Shown piece by piece: positions 51,910 to 62,277 of a stretch of 64,000 nucleotides of DNA. The DNA is taken from positions 1,054,001-1,118,000 of the forward strand of contig SDUX01000008.1 of assembly GCA_008729055.1 (NCBI GenBank). Direction: 5' to 3'. This stretch comes from Pyropia haitanensis (Eukaryota; Rhodophyta; Bangiophyceae; Bangiales; Bangiaceae). The translations under genes were made by a program, and so were the position numbers. Positions within the stretch are counted from its first letter, which is position 1, and every line of letters begins with the position of its first letter. The notes beneath the pieces were generated by a model. The model did not search any database and was not told the DNA's origin. It saw only the letters and a program-made list of their open reading frames with translations.

Positions 51910-52929
51910 GATGGAAACCAGAGGGCCGCCAGTGGTCGACGTCGACAAAGCGTCGGGCAGCCAGCAGGAGCGCAGCGTGGCTCCGGCAGGGGCGGCACAG
52001 AGGCGGCCGGCGCTGGTCGAGAAAGGTAGAGACAACGGTCGATTGCAGAAGTCCGTGCGAACAGCAGGAGTGCAAGGATGCAGAGGCGTAGACAACAGGC
52101 ACCAGCGACGACCTGCAGTTGTAGAACGGAGCCCGGTTGGTCACGGACGACACAGCTCAACGGCGGAGGCGGTTGACGTGCCATTGATGACGAAGCGCTG
52201 CGAACACGCAAGTTGCGGCAGCTAGCCCCCTGTGACGGAATTACCACGACGTCAAATATCAATTCCGTGTCCCGACGACTTGCGCTCCCCGAGAACGCGT
52301 TCGAGCACGGAACGACGGCAACTGACGGCGATGACGAGGACGGTCGGTGCGAGGCATGTCGCCTCTGGCCGGGTCCTGGCAGGGCCTCCCGCGGACAACG
52401 ACCTTCCCACGTAGCACTGGCGAGTGCTCGCTCAAACGCCAGCGCGACCTCTACTACCATGCAAGTCGCGGCGCAGAGGCGCATCACGTGCTTCCATGCG
52501 GGGCATCGGTCCCCAATCAACGCTTGGGTTGCGGCAGTGGTGCGCCACCCCCACTCTTGCCTACCGGCACACTTGTTTCACCGCGGCCGTCTGGCGGCGC
52601 GGCCGTATCAGGCTTTCTCCCTCCTCCCGTCCAAGCGCTCAGAGCCAAGCTCTCAACCAAGACGATGCTTCAGACCTATCTTCCCATCGGTGCTACTGTC
52701 GAGGGACCCCACGGGGGCGCGCTGCGCTGCCAAACTCGAAAACTGCAAAAGACGGATCCTCAGAAGAACAGAATACTCGGGGGAGAAGAAAAAACAATCC
52801 GCACGCACGCGAGGTAGGAAAACACTGGACACAGGGGAACAAGGGCGCCCCGACAGGGCAGACATGGACGCCGGAAAACCATCTGCAGCAGACAAGAAGG
52901 CTACCCAGCGTGGGGACCAAAACGCCCAA
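51910..52929. other. Intergenic region between two minus-strand genes
   Basis: About 1 kb of mixed composition. Minus-strand frames (for example MRLCAATCMVVEVALAFERA at about 52485) look partly natural but carry no domain. No conserved photolyase C-terminal motif is found here. Confidence 0.4.
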
Positions 52930-54462
52930 CTACACACCAACGGCGGTGCGCACCTCTGCACGCGCCACCGACGACGCAACGTAGCTCCGCCACACCAGCT
53001 CGGACATGAGGGCACTGGCCGCACGCGCAGGCTTGCCGCCCTTGGCCACCGTCGAGCGCAGTTGCTCGGCCACCATGCGGGGGGACACCAACCCCAGCTC
53101 CAGCGCCGCCTTGACCGCCAGGATCCGGCCCGGCCGCACCGACGACAGCGACGCCTGGGCCTTGCGCAGGACCGCCGCCGCTGCCTGGCCATTCACGCTC
53201 GCTGGCAGGGCGGTGGTAGTCGCACCGCCGGCCGCACCCTGCGGCGACTGTGGCAGGCGCGACGGCGCCGCCGCAGGGGGCGCCGCCGTCAGCTTGGAGA
53301 CAGCGTCGACAAACGTGGGAAGGTTCGCCTTCTCCTTCAGCGGCGCGTGCAGGGTGTTGCTCCAAAACGCCTCCACGTCCACACCCGCATCTGCCAGCTG
53401 CTGCACGACGCGCGCCTCAATACGCGTCGGTGCCGCCATCTCAGAATGGTTAAAGACAACCTGCTGGATGTTGTACTGGCGCACCAGGCTGAGCAGCGTC
53501 TCACCCACCGACGTGGTGGCGGTGGCGCGCACCACCAGGGACGTACCAGCGGCAGAAAGCTCATCGCGCAGCCGCACAATGGCAGAGAGGTAGTCAGGGG
53601 AGCAGGCCTTGGACGTGGAGACAAACGGCACGAAGACGCCGCCGGGAACCGAAGCCCGCTCCGCCGCGGCCGTCAGCGCCGCATTGTCAGCCGTGCGCAG
53701 ATCCGAGTGGAACCACATCAGCACCCGCGAAGGACGGCCGCCGGCAGGGGGGGGCTGGGCAAAGGCAGCTCCGGACGCCTGCCCTCCGGAAGCAACACGC
53801 CATTGATAGTACCGTGGATCAAGGACAAGGCGACCACGAGAGGCCACAGCAAAACAGAACACAAAGGAAAGAACATACGACGTCAGAGCTCATGCAGACG
53901 CAAACGCCACTCTTCGAGTCAAGAGAATACAACCACGTCCACAAGGTCGTAGAGGACACAAAGACGCGGGTTGCTTGTGAGAGAACGGCTTCACACCCAC
54001 TCTGGACACTGACGTACCGGCTGGCGGAGGGTATGCGTCAGCGGCCGACGTGCAACAGCCGCGGCCCGCGACGGCGCGGTCGTCAGCGGCACCGCGCCAA
54101 GCCTGAAAAAGAGATAGTCGAGCAAACCAGGGCGGCCACGAAGAAAAATGGCAAGTGAAACAGCCAGTGGATCAAAGCCAGAGCACCAGCGCACACAACA
54201 ACAGAGTAGAGCAACACACCACGCGTCAGTCGACGAGCACAAACATAGGCACGCTCACAGACAAAGCAGAATGCTTTGCAGGATGCCGGCGCACACGGAA
54301 CGGTACCAATACGGTAGGGAGGAGCACCAAAGTGCAAGAGCAAAGAGCGAGGCGCCAAACGTACGGAGACACGGTCGACGCAGCAGACGACAGCTGGGCG
54401 GCAGCGGCAGCAGCTGCCGCCGCAGCAGCAGGGGCGCCCACAAACGCGGCGGGCGGCGCCAT
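52930..54462 (-). CDS. Plastid photolyase/cryptochrome N-domain-like protein, three exons
   Basis: Model: exon 1 54462-54365 (MAPPAAFVGAP + Ala tract, transit peptide), donor GTACGT; exon 2 54102-54018 (GAVPLTTAPSRAAAVARRPL), acceptor TTTTTCAG, donor GTACGT; exon 3 53778-52930, acceptor GGGCAG. All phases match, giving 343 residues. Exon 3 has the photolyase alpha/beta domain: RVLMWFHSDLRTADNAALTA, VPFVSTSKACSPDYL, IQQVVFNHSEMAAPTRIE, and ends in the first part of the helical domain (LELGLVSPRMVAEQL, ALMSELVWRSY). The FAD-pocket motifs and tryptophan electron chain of the C-terminal domain are absent. A GTGCGC sits near the end, so more exons cannot be excluded. It resembles plant proteins in which this N-domain stands without a full FAD domain; function unknown. 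Confidence 0.72.
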
Positions 54463-55347
54463 GACGGGAAAAGGCGGGATGCCTGGGGAAGAGGGGTGGT
54501 GGGTAGGCGCGTGCGACGGCGCGGCACGGTTACGCGGTGGCGCGGCAGGCACACGCACCAATGGGTGATCGTGGGTGCGTGGCGGCGGGGTGGCGGATGT
54601 CGGCTGCAGCGTGCTCCTTGTGAGCGCTGGAGGAGGCTCGGCGAAGTGGAGGGGTGCACGGAGGCGGGCGGCGCTTCAGGGGGGTGGCAGCAGCGGCACG
54701 GGTGGGATGGGGGCATCAAACTGCACACGCCCCGATGGCGCGGGGGCACCCTTCCCCCCGCCACCTGCCAACCGCCACGCTTGGGAGCATCTCGCAGCTC
54801 GGATCCCGCGGATGGCTGGACCGGCTCTGGGGGTGGCGGGGGATACACTGCACGGGGCCGCCATGCTGCTGCCGCATCCCTGGCGTGCTGCTGCCCCAGT
54901 CGAGATCTGGACCACCCAGATCCCACGCGTGGGACACACGAATTCCCGGTATGCAACATCACACAGGAAAGTGGTCCACTTTCTCGCATCCCCCATTGGC
55001 CCTGAATTCGGACTCGATGCACGGATGGTCTGAAGAGAGGGCATCGGATCACAATTGGGTGGACGAGGCCGCGGCGTGTCGTCGTAACCGGCCCTGCCGC
55101 GTTCCCCTCGGCCAGAAGGGTCCTGCGAAGTATCCGGCCCAATCGTAACAACCTGGCCACCCCCTCGTGCGGTCGGTTCTTTCAGGGCTGCCTGGGGGCT
55201 GCGGGAGCTCGAGTCAATAGGAGCATGGCGCTCATCGCAGGACGCGCGTGGCCTGTGGGCGGCACACGGACGCGCCTGCATTAAAGGCACGGTGCGCGTC
55301 GCCCCTGCGGTCGTTTCCATGAGAGCGCAGTGCACCCATGCCGCGCG
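54463..55347. other. Divergent intergenic region
   Basis: 885 bp between the photolyase-like (minus) and homeodomain-like (plus) genes. A C-rich, low-complexity part lies at about 54700-54760. No gene seen; probably holds both promoters. Confidence 0.4.
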
Positions 55348-56180
55348 ATGAGTTCCAACGAGGCTTCCTCTGCCGAAGGACACTCGTCGCTGGAGGCGTC
55401 CCCGCCTGCCGATACCGACGACATGGACCAGTCCGACTGCAGTAGCACAACCTCCGCGGTGGGAAAAGCCATCAAACAGTACAACAAGATGTACGGCAGC
55501 GACTCGGAGGGCGGCGAGAACGGGGAGGGCAGTGACGATGGCGCCGACAACGACGACGGCGGCGGCAGCAGCGGCAGCGGCGGTGGCTTTGCTGACAGCC
55601 GCTCGCTCCCGGCCGCGGCGCACTGGGTGTTTCGCCTGTGGCGAAAAGAGAATCCGGGTAGCGCCTGCCTTCCCGACAAAGACGAGATTGCGCAAATGGC
55701 CGAGGACGCGACCAATGCGTGTGGGCAGAAGATCTCACAGCAGCAGGTGAGGACCCACTTCAACAACTTGTACGCACCGGTTGAACGCCGTGGGTATGTG
55801 TGGTGTGAGTGGCATCAGCCCAAGGCAACGCCGGCGCTGCTCTGCCCAGTTCTTCTCTGGATCGTCTCCTGAGGGAGCGCAGGGCAGTGCTCCCGTCCTG
55901 GCGCTGGATACTGACCACGACCTGCACTCCGCGGGGTGCATCGAGCTCTGCGGGTTTGTGATTGGTGCCGGTCTACCCGCCCGCCTATCCATGACCACGA
56001 CCGGTTGGCGTGCGACTATTCTTCAGTGTAGGCGCAAGCGGACCCCAGGGCTACGCCGCTCGCAACGTGGTCGGCCGTCTCGCTGAGTACAGCGCGCCGC
56101 TGCAAGGCCACCCCCGCGAGGCGGTAGGTCCTGCCCCTGACGACCGCCGAACCCGTGCAGGCCGGTTACGGTACGCTTGA
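55348..56180 (+). CDS. Homeodomain-like protein (atypical), two exons
   Basis: ATG 55348 (gcgATGA). The N-terminal half is acidic and Ser/Gly-rich (DTDDMDQSDCSSTTSAVG, GGENGEGSDDGADNDDGG). Residues about 90-150 read AAAHWVFRLWRKENPGSACL, PDKDEIAQMAEDATN, KISQQQVRTHFNNLYAPV. Spacing resembles a TALE/KN homeodomain (W..EN....P..E...LA.......S..QV..WF.N), with HFNN in place of WF-N. Model: exon 1 to 55793, donor GTATGT, 233-nt intron, acceptor TTCTTCAG, exon 2 56027-56180 (VGASGPQGYAARNVVGRLAE...), 199 residues. A GTACGC at 56171 and a CCATCCAG at about 56418 could add a third exon. DNA binding is inferred from weak similarity. Confidence 0.55.
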
Positions 56181-57282
56181 GGTGCAACGGGCGCAGCCGC
56201 CGAGCACCTTGCGGCCCGGGCGGACAGGGTGCCCTCTGGCAAGCGCACCAAGGGAGACAGACGGTGCAGAAGCTACCGAGCCGTAGACCCGGGATGTGGT
56301 GGGCGTCGGGCAGCCACGTACGGCGGCAGACTCCCGAGTCCGGGTTGGGCCTGTGGGTGTGTCGTGAGTCGTGGACGAAATACAGAGGCGCGTCTTGCTT
56401 CTTTTTCTCCTCCATCCAGCTCCAAGCTGCACCGCGCCGGTGCGCCATCACCGAGACGCAGCGCACCAGGGCAACCTTACCGTGGCGGCCGCCTTCACTG
56501 TAGGAGGCGACCGGCTGCCCGGATCGCGTCGCGGGGAGCATGACCCTCCTGGTTCCCCCACAGCGGTCCTCTCAGCTAAAATACTAAGAAACTCTTGCAA
56601 TATAGTGAATAAATGACCGGACCCATATGACTGCTATTCTCGCGCGAACAGTGCTGAATGACTCGTCATTCCCGTGGTGGAGACGGCTGTCCCCCCGCGC
56701 CGCTCCTTGGCCACGAGTTGCCCTGGTGCGGTCGTCACCCTCCCGACTACGTGTTCGCGCTCGTCCTTCTCAACCATCTTCCGGCCACGCTGACGGCAAC
56801 ACCGGGGTTGTCTCCCAGTCTTTCCCATCCACCATCTGACCTCGCCGGCGGCCGCGCTTGCGCGGCCGCCGCCGCGGCCGTGCCTGTCCGAACGGGACAG
56901 GCGGGCTTACTGTGCCGTGACAACCCCAAAGCACGGCCACGGAGCCTCCTCTTTATCCACGCCTCCGCTGCACCGGCGGTTTGACTGGCAGGGAACACTA
57001 CGGCAGGCTCAGCGGCCGCAGCCATGAACGCATCGTGCCACGACCGATTGCGCCATGACCTTGCCGCCCTGGAGCGCCGCCGCCGAGGCCGCCCATTCCC
57101 TAACGCAAAGGGCTGCGTCTGCCGCCTACCATGACGTATTGGCCTCTGCAGGGGCCACCGAGCGGCGCCACCTGAGCAGCCCAACTGCAGTCGTGTGTGC
57201 CGCCACCGCCGAGGGCGGGGCGCCGCCCCCAGAGGTTGTGCCCCCCCGCTCACGCAGAAACGAGGCGCCCTCCCCAGCCGCC
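56181..57282. other. Intergenic region between convergent genes
   Basis: Contains an AT-richer block at 56575-56640 (aaaatactaagaaactcttg). The block 56400-56600 is open in a natural-looking frame (GNLTVAAAFTVGGDRLPGSR) that may be a 3' exon of the homeodomain-like gene. Otherwise nothing recognised. Confidence 0.4.
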
Positions 57283-58323
57283 TCACCGCCACACGTACGA
57301 TGCGAGCGACAGGTGCCCCGCCGCCCACCCCCCCCACAGCTTCTCGGCACGCCTGCCGCCCGCGGCGCCCGCCGCCACCAGCAGCGGCATCAGGTGCTCC
57401 TCCCGCGGGTGGGCGGTGCGCGCGTCGGGGGCGCCCGCCCACCCCACCAGCGCCGCCCGACGGCGGGTGGCCTCTGCGACGGTGTCACCAGCGGCGGTGG
57501 CGCTCCCCCCCCCGCCAGCCTCCGCCTTCCCGTCTGGCACCCCGCCGACGGTGCCCGTGAGAGTTGCGTCCAGCCAGGCCTGGAAGCGGGCGGCCCACGG
57601 GAGGACCTCCGGTTCCTCATCACCGCCGCCGCCGCCGTCGCCGCCGCCGCCGCCGCCGCCGCCGATCCCCCGGCCCACCCTCAGCGCCTGCAGGTTGTGG
57701 GTTGACTGCCCCGACGCGAGCAGCAGCACCCCCGCCGCCCGCAGTGGCGCCAGCGCCTCACCCAGCCGCACGTGCGCGGCGGCGTCGAGGCCGCCCACCA
57801 GCGACACCTGCACGACGGGCGTGGCGGCGGCGGGCGCGACCACCGCCAGCGGGATGAACACCCCGTGGTCCCACCCGCGGCGCCCCGTGTGCACCGCGGC
57901 CGCCATGCCCGCGGCGCGCAGGGCCGCGCCGATGGCCGACGCCAGCGCCGCGTCGGTTGGACAGTCGTACCGCAGGGCGTACGTGTGCGGCGGGAAGCCA
58001 TAGTAGTCGTACAGCAGGTGGTCGGTGGCGAGCGTCTCTACCGCCCCGGGCGCCGGGCCCTCCCAGTGGGCCGACACAACGACAATGGCGGAGGGGCGCG
58101 GCGGGCCACCGCCGGGGGGGTACAGCCGGTCGAGGAGGCCCGCCATGTGAGCGCGGGTGGGGGACCCCGCGTCCATGCCGTGGAGCCAATGGGAGGGGGA
58201 AGGGGCGCGCATAAACCACGATGGGCCGCCGCCGTGGCTGAGGAACAGCACCGGGTGGATGTAGGGGGCGGCAGGGGGGGTGGTGGGGTCCGCGGCAGAA
58301 GGGGGGGCGGCGGCAGCCATCAT
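57283..58323 (-). CDS. 4,5-DOPA-dioxygenase-like extradiol ring-cleavage enzyme (class III, LigB family)
   Basis: The product is 346 residues from ATG 58323 (MMAAAAPPSAADPT). It carries the YgiD/DODA family pattern: VLFLSHGGGPSWF, IVVVSAHWEG, DYYGFPPHTYALRYDCP, GWDHGVFIPLAVV, VQVSLVGGLDAAAH, LLASGQSTHNLQALR, and the C-terminal HPREEHLMPLLVAAGA. The three metal-ligand histidines of the family (HGGG, HWEG, and the HLMPLL-type/DHG block) are present. Family enzymes open catechol rings such as DOPA with non-haem Fe or Zn; the substrate here is unknown. A Gly/Asp low-complexity loop ([14 protein letters not shown], from CCG repeats at 57620-57665) is inserted in a loop and keeps the frame. Divergent from the SmpB gene. 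Confidence 0.9.
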   Translation of the reverse strand: MMAAAAPPSAADPTTPPAAPYIHPVLFLSHGGGPSWFMRAPSPSHWLHGMDAGSPTRAHMAGLLDRLYPPGGGPPRPSAIVVVSAHWEGPAPGAVETLATDHLLYDYYGFPPHTYALRYDCPTDAALASAIGAALRAAGMAAAVHTGRRGWDHGVFIPLAVVAPAAATPVVQVSLVGGLDAAAHVRLGEALAPLRAAGVLLLASGQSTHNLQALRVGRGIGGGGGGGGDGGGGGDEEPEVLPWAARFQAWLDATLTGTVGGVPDGKAEAGGGGSATAAGDTVAEATRRRAALVGWAGAPDARTAHPREEHLMPLLVAAGAAGGRRAEKLWGGWAAGHLSLASYVWR

Positions 58324-59149
58324 GTCGGCAACAATGGACGAAGCGACAAGGGGTGGCAAGGGGGGGAAGGATGGCAGGGAGGGAAGGGCGGGAGGCCGCG
58401 GGTGGGAGCATCGGCGCCAGTTCCCGACACGCCAGGCCAAAGGCAAGCCGGCGACGCGTCGTCGAGGCTGGCCAGCCGTAGCGAGCGGCGTTGAAAATAG
58501 AGGGCAGGCCGCCGTGGCCACTCCGTACGCTTACCTCGTCTCGGCTGCGGTGGGGCGGCCACTGCCAGGCGCCGGCAGCGGTCGCAGCTGGGCGCGGGCA
58601 GCAGCCGCAGCCGGGCGCCGGCAGCCAGGCGCCGGCACCGGCCATAGCCGGGCGCCCGCTGCAGCGCCGCGAGAGAGGCGGCCGCACGCCGGCTCGTGTC
58701 ACGCACGGTGATCATCCTGAACTGGGACGACTCGTGACGGCAGCGAGTAGGCGTGAGTAGCGCAGCCAAGTGCGGAAAAAAATCAGTGCCAAGTCCGCAG
58801 ATTAGTGGTATTTCGGCACAAAACTCGCGGATAGCCATAACTTTGGTTCAATAGACGCAGGGCTTGATGATAACACTGTTGATTATTGAAGACAATTCGA
58901 GTATTTCGTACGCTGTTTGGCTAGGCTTGGAGGACTTGGTACTTGGCTCTCAAGCGGGTCGCGACCACGTTGGGTGCGTCTTCCACCGTTTGGCGACTCA
59001 TCACCGCCTTCATCTCCCACCTCGCCGACCTTGGGTCGTCCCCGCGCTCCCTTCCTGAGGCGCTATCCCGCGTGGCTCGTGCCGATGGGGCCGCCGGCCC
59101 TGTTTCTCCCCACCCCCGGCGGGGCGGGGGTGCTCCCTGCCCGCTCCCG
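58324..59149. promoter_or_regulatory. Shared promoter region of the dioxygenase and SmpB genes, with short direct repeats
   Basis: Between 58560 and 58670 there are direct repeats around gggcgccggcagc/gccgggcgcc. An AT-rich block follows (58770-58925, aatagacgcagggc then ttgattattgaagac), probably the SmpB core promoter. Confidence 0.5.
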
Positions 59150-59806
59150 ATGGCCTGTGCCGCGGATAGTCGGACGTCGCCCGTCTCCCCCCGCCCGCCC
59201 GCCCCTGCACCCGAGCTCCTTCCTCGGGGCGCCCCAACCGGCGGCATGGCGGCGGGCCGCGTCGCCGCCCTCCCCTCCCCCCCCCCCCTTCCCGGGTCAC
59301 CCCCCCCCCCCTCGATGCTCGCCGCGTCCAAGAAGCGCAAGCCCAACCACGCGCCGCGCATCGACAACCGCATCGCCCGCTTCCGCTACACCTTCCTCGA
59401 CACGTACGAGTGTGGGATCTCGCTGGTCGGCACGGAGATCAAGTCGGTGCGCGACGGCAAGATGAACCTCCGCGACGGCTACGCCCGCGTCACCGACGGG
59501 GAGCTGTGGCTGCACAACGTGCACATTGGCGTCCACGCCGCGTCGGGGGCGTACTTTAACCACGACGAGACGCGGCCGCGGCGGCTGCTGCTGCACAAGC
59601 GGGACATCCGGAAGCTGGCGGCGCGGCAGCAAGACGCGGGGCTGACGATGGTGCCGGTGGCGGCCTACTTTAACGCCGGTGGCTGGCTCAAGGTGTCGGT
59701 CGCGCTCGCGCGGGGCAAGGACCTCGCGGACAAGCGGGAGGTGCTGAAGAAGCGGGAGGATAACCGGGAGATGGGGCGGGTGCTGAAGAACACCGTGCGG
59801 ATTTAG
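59150..59806 (+). CDS. smpB: SsrA (tmRNA)-binding protein SmpB, plastid-targeted
   Basis: From ATG 59150 the product is 218 residues (later in-frame ATGs at 59246 and 59314 are possible). The first 55-60 residues are Pro/Ala-rich, fitting a plastid presequence. Then the complete SmpB fold: ARFRYTFLDTYECGISLVGT, EIKSVRDGKMNLRDGYARVT, LWLHNVHIG, RRLLLHKRDIRKLAARQQDA, LTMVPVAAYFNAGGWLKVSV, ALARGKDLADKREVLKKRED, and a short tail MGRVLKNTVRI. SmpB with tmRNA rescues stalled bacterial-type ribosomes. Red-lineage plastids encode tmRNA, so a nuclear SmpB must be imported. The tail after LKNT is shorter than in bacteria. Frame intact, no introns needed. Confidence 0.92.
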   Translation: MACAADSRTSPVSPRPPAPAPELLPRGAPTGGMAAGRVAALPSPPPLPGSPPPPSMLAASKKRKPNHAPRIDNRIARFRYTFLDTYECGISLVGTEIKSVRDGKMNLRDGYARVTDGELWLHNVHIGVHAASGAYFNHDETRPRRLLLHKRDIRKLAARQQDAGLTMVPVAAYFNAGGWLKVSVALARGKDLADKREVLKKREDNREMGRVLKNTVRI

Positions 59807-59935
59807 CGGCGAGGCGTGGCCGCGGCGCGTGCACGGGGCGAGGGCCCAGCCGACATTGGGGGGGTGCTGCAGCGGGCGCATGACTGGGATACGGGGCGCG
59901 TGCTGCAACAAGAACACACCGTGCGGGTGTAGCGG
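59773..59935 (+). repeat. Degenerate duplication of the SmpB 3' end
   Basis: The last bases of the gene (59773-59809: ggggcgggtgctgaagaaca through tttagcgg) recur 118 bp downstream at 59892-59935 with small insertions (ggggcgcgtgctgcaacaag... gtgtagcgg). Confidence 0.6.
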
Positions 59936-60321
59936 ATGCAAGGATAAGGACGGGTGGGGGGGTAAAAGGCGGGGGAGGGAACGGCGGGACAGAGGGGGGA
60001 GCGAGGCGCGCCGGCTGTTTGCTGCGACGGGGGGCGCGCCCCGCGGTGACGCGCGCGGGGCCCCCGCGGCCAGAGGGGCTCCCCACCGTCCACCGGGGAC
60101 CACCCGCCGGCGGCCGTCCCCGTGACCCGCGCGCGGCGGCTCGCGGCGGCCGCCGCGTGCGGCGGCGCGCGGCAACGGCCACCGACGCGACGGGCGCGGC
60201 GCACGCGGATGCAAGAAACGATCACTACACCCGGCCCCGCCGCGGCCGTGCACGCCGACGCTGCCGCCGCCGCCGCCGCCGGCCGCCGCCGCCGCCGCCC
60301 GACCGCCGCCGCCGCCCGCGC

Positions 60322-60358
<37 letters not shown>

Positions 60359-60576
60359 CGCGCGGCTCCCCCACGCCGCCCCAACCCCCCTCCCCCCCCC
60401 ACCCCCCCCCCCCCCGCCCCCCGCCTCTCCCGCTGTACCCACCCGGCACTACCACACCAGCCGCCACGCAATCGCCGCCGCGCCCATCCGCGCGCACCCC
60501 CCCCCCCCCCCGCCGTCGCCACCGCCCGGTTGGCTCCCCCCTCCCCCCCCCCCCCCCCCCCCCCCCCCATTTCCTC
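59936..60576. other. GC low complexity between convergent genes
   Basis: Dominated by GCC/CCG repeats and C runs (60545-60568). No gene called. Confidence 0.5.
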
Positions 60577-61377
60577 TCAAAAGTCCTCGTCCCGCTCCCG
60601 GTCATTCGCCGCGTTGGCCGCCGCGACCGTCATCAGGCAGTGCCGCCAGCCGCTGCTGAGGCGGCGGGGCGCGGCGGCCCAGCGGCCCGACGGGCGGCCG
60701 CCGGCCTCGGACGCGGCGCGCCAGCCGCCGCCCGCCGCCGACGGCGCGCGGCCGACGCCGCCGCCCGGCCGGCGCATGCACCGGGCGGCGGCGGCGGGCG
60801 CCTCGGCGAGCCCCCCCCCCGCCGGCGTGCGCGCCGACGCGGCGCGGGCGGGGCTCCCGCCGCCCCCCCCCCCCCCCCACCCAACGTGCGACGCCCGCCT
60901 CCCCTGCGGCGCCCCCCACTAGCGGCGGCGGCCGCGGCGTCGGCAGCACCACCACCGGCGGCGGCGGCGGCGGCTCGCCGCCCCGCCGCCCGCTCCCGGT
61001 TGGCCCTGGCCATCAGCGCCGCGTTGGCCGCCGCGAGCGCGTCGAGCTCCGCCGCCAGCTTGGACGCCCGCGCCGTTGCCGACGCGGCCGCCGCCGACGC
61101 GGCCGCCGCGGCGCTGTTGGCCGCCTGCGCGGCGGCGGCGGACGCGGCGAGGCGGGCGGAGAGGTCCGCCTCGCGGCGGGAGTGGAGGGTGGAGAGGGAC
61201 TGCAGGCGGCGGAGGTCCGCCCGGTGCGCGAGGAGCGCCGCCTCGAGGTCCGACGCGGTCGGCGCGCCGCCGCTGGGGGGGGGGGGGCGCCGCCCGTGCC
61301 GGCCCCGCCGGCCGCCGCCGCCGCCGCGGCCGCCGGCGGGGGCACCCCCGCCATGGGCGTCCGCACCGCCAGCGGGC

Positions 61378-61423
<46 letters not shown>

Positions 61424-62277
61424 CGGTGCCGCCGCTGCCACCACCGGTGCCGCGGTGACCGCTTCTGCCAGAGCTACCGTCGCCGTCGCCGCCGGCGGCG
61501 CCGCCACCGCCGGCCGCGGCGGCGCCGGCGAGCCAACGCCCACCCACACGGGCGGCGGCGGCGGCAGCCGCGGCGGCGGCACGGCGGTGAGGCGGACGGG
61601 CGTCGGCGGGGGCGCGCCCCCCCCCCCCCCCCTCCCCGACGACGCGGTGAGCAACGAAAACGCCGAGTTGAACGACGCCGCCGCCGACGGCGGGCCGAGG
61701 GCGGAGGGCGTCGGCGACGCGCCGACGAGGGAGGCCTTGGAGCTCGCCCGCGACGGCGCCGCCGCCGCCGCCACCGTCCGCCGCGCGCCGCCGCCGGCGG
61801 GCGTGCCCGCCGGCGCGGCAGACGAGGAGCGGCGGCGGGCGGGCCAGCCGCCGCCGCCGCCGCCGCTGCTGCTGCTTGGCGGCCGGCCCGCCGCCGAGCC
61901 CATGGACGAGGACGGCTGGCGGTCGGCGGCGGCGCCGCCGCCGCCGCCCGCGCCGCCGCCGTCGCCGCCGCCGCCGCCGTCGCCGTCGCCGCCGTCGCCG
62001 CCGGCGCCCCCCCCGCCGCCGCCGCCACCGTCCCGCCCCGCCGCGGCGGCGGCGGCGGCGGTGGACAGCGCCGCCAGCACCGGCGGCGGCGGCGCGTCGG
62101 CGGCGGCGCCGGCCGCCGCGTCGGCGGCGGCGCCGCGCCGCGGCGGCCGGTTCTCCTTGCCCGGCGGCGCGAGGAGGGCGCCCCGCCGGGCGGCGGCGGC
62201 GGCGGGCGCGCGCACCGCCGCGCCACACCCGCTGGGGCGGCGGATGGGGGGGGGGGGGGGGCCGCGCCGACCGCCAT
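60577..62277 (-). CDS. Low-complexity coiled-coil protein with KEN-box-like motif; start and frames uncertain
   Basis: Protein-like pieces on the minus strand, collinear but separated by C/G runs: LLAPPGKENRPPRRGAAAD (about 62175-62120), Gly/Ala/Pro low complexity, SRASSKASLVGASPTPSALG, ASFNSAFSLLTASSG, then a coiled coil of about 80 residues (TASDLEAALLAHRADLRRLQ, LHSRREADLSARLAAS, RASKLAAELDALAAANAALM) at 61270-61000, and in the next frame the end RRLSSGWRHCLMTVAAANAA, NDRERDEDF with stop at 60577. Frame changes fall at the G/C runs near 61275 and 60862-60880. ATG 62277 is the nearest start, but upstream DNA (62440-62640) continues in a natural frame (FAVAVSRRDSGGDTLGGG and GGGDSR repeats), so the true start may be further up. 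Function unknown. Confidence 0.45.
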
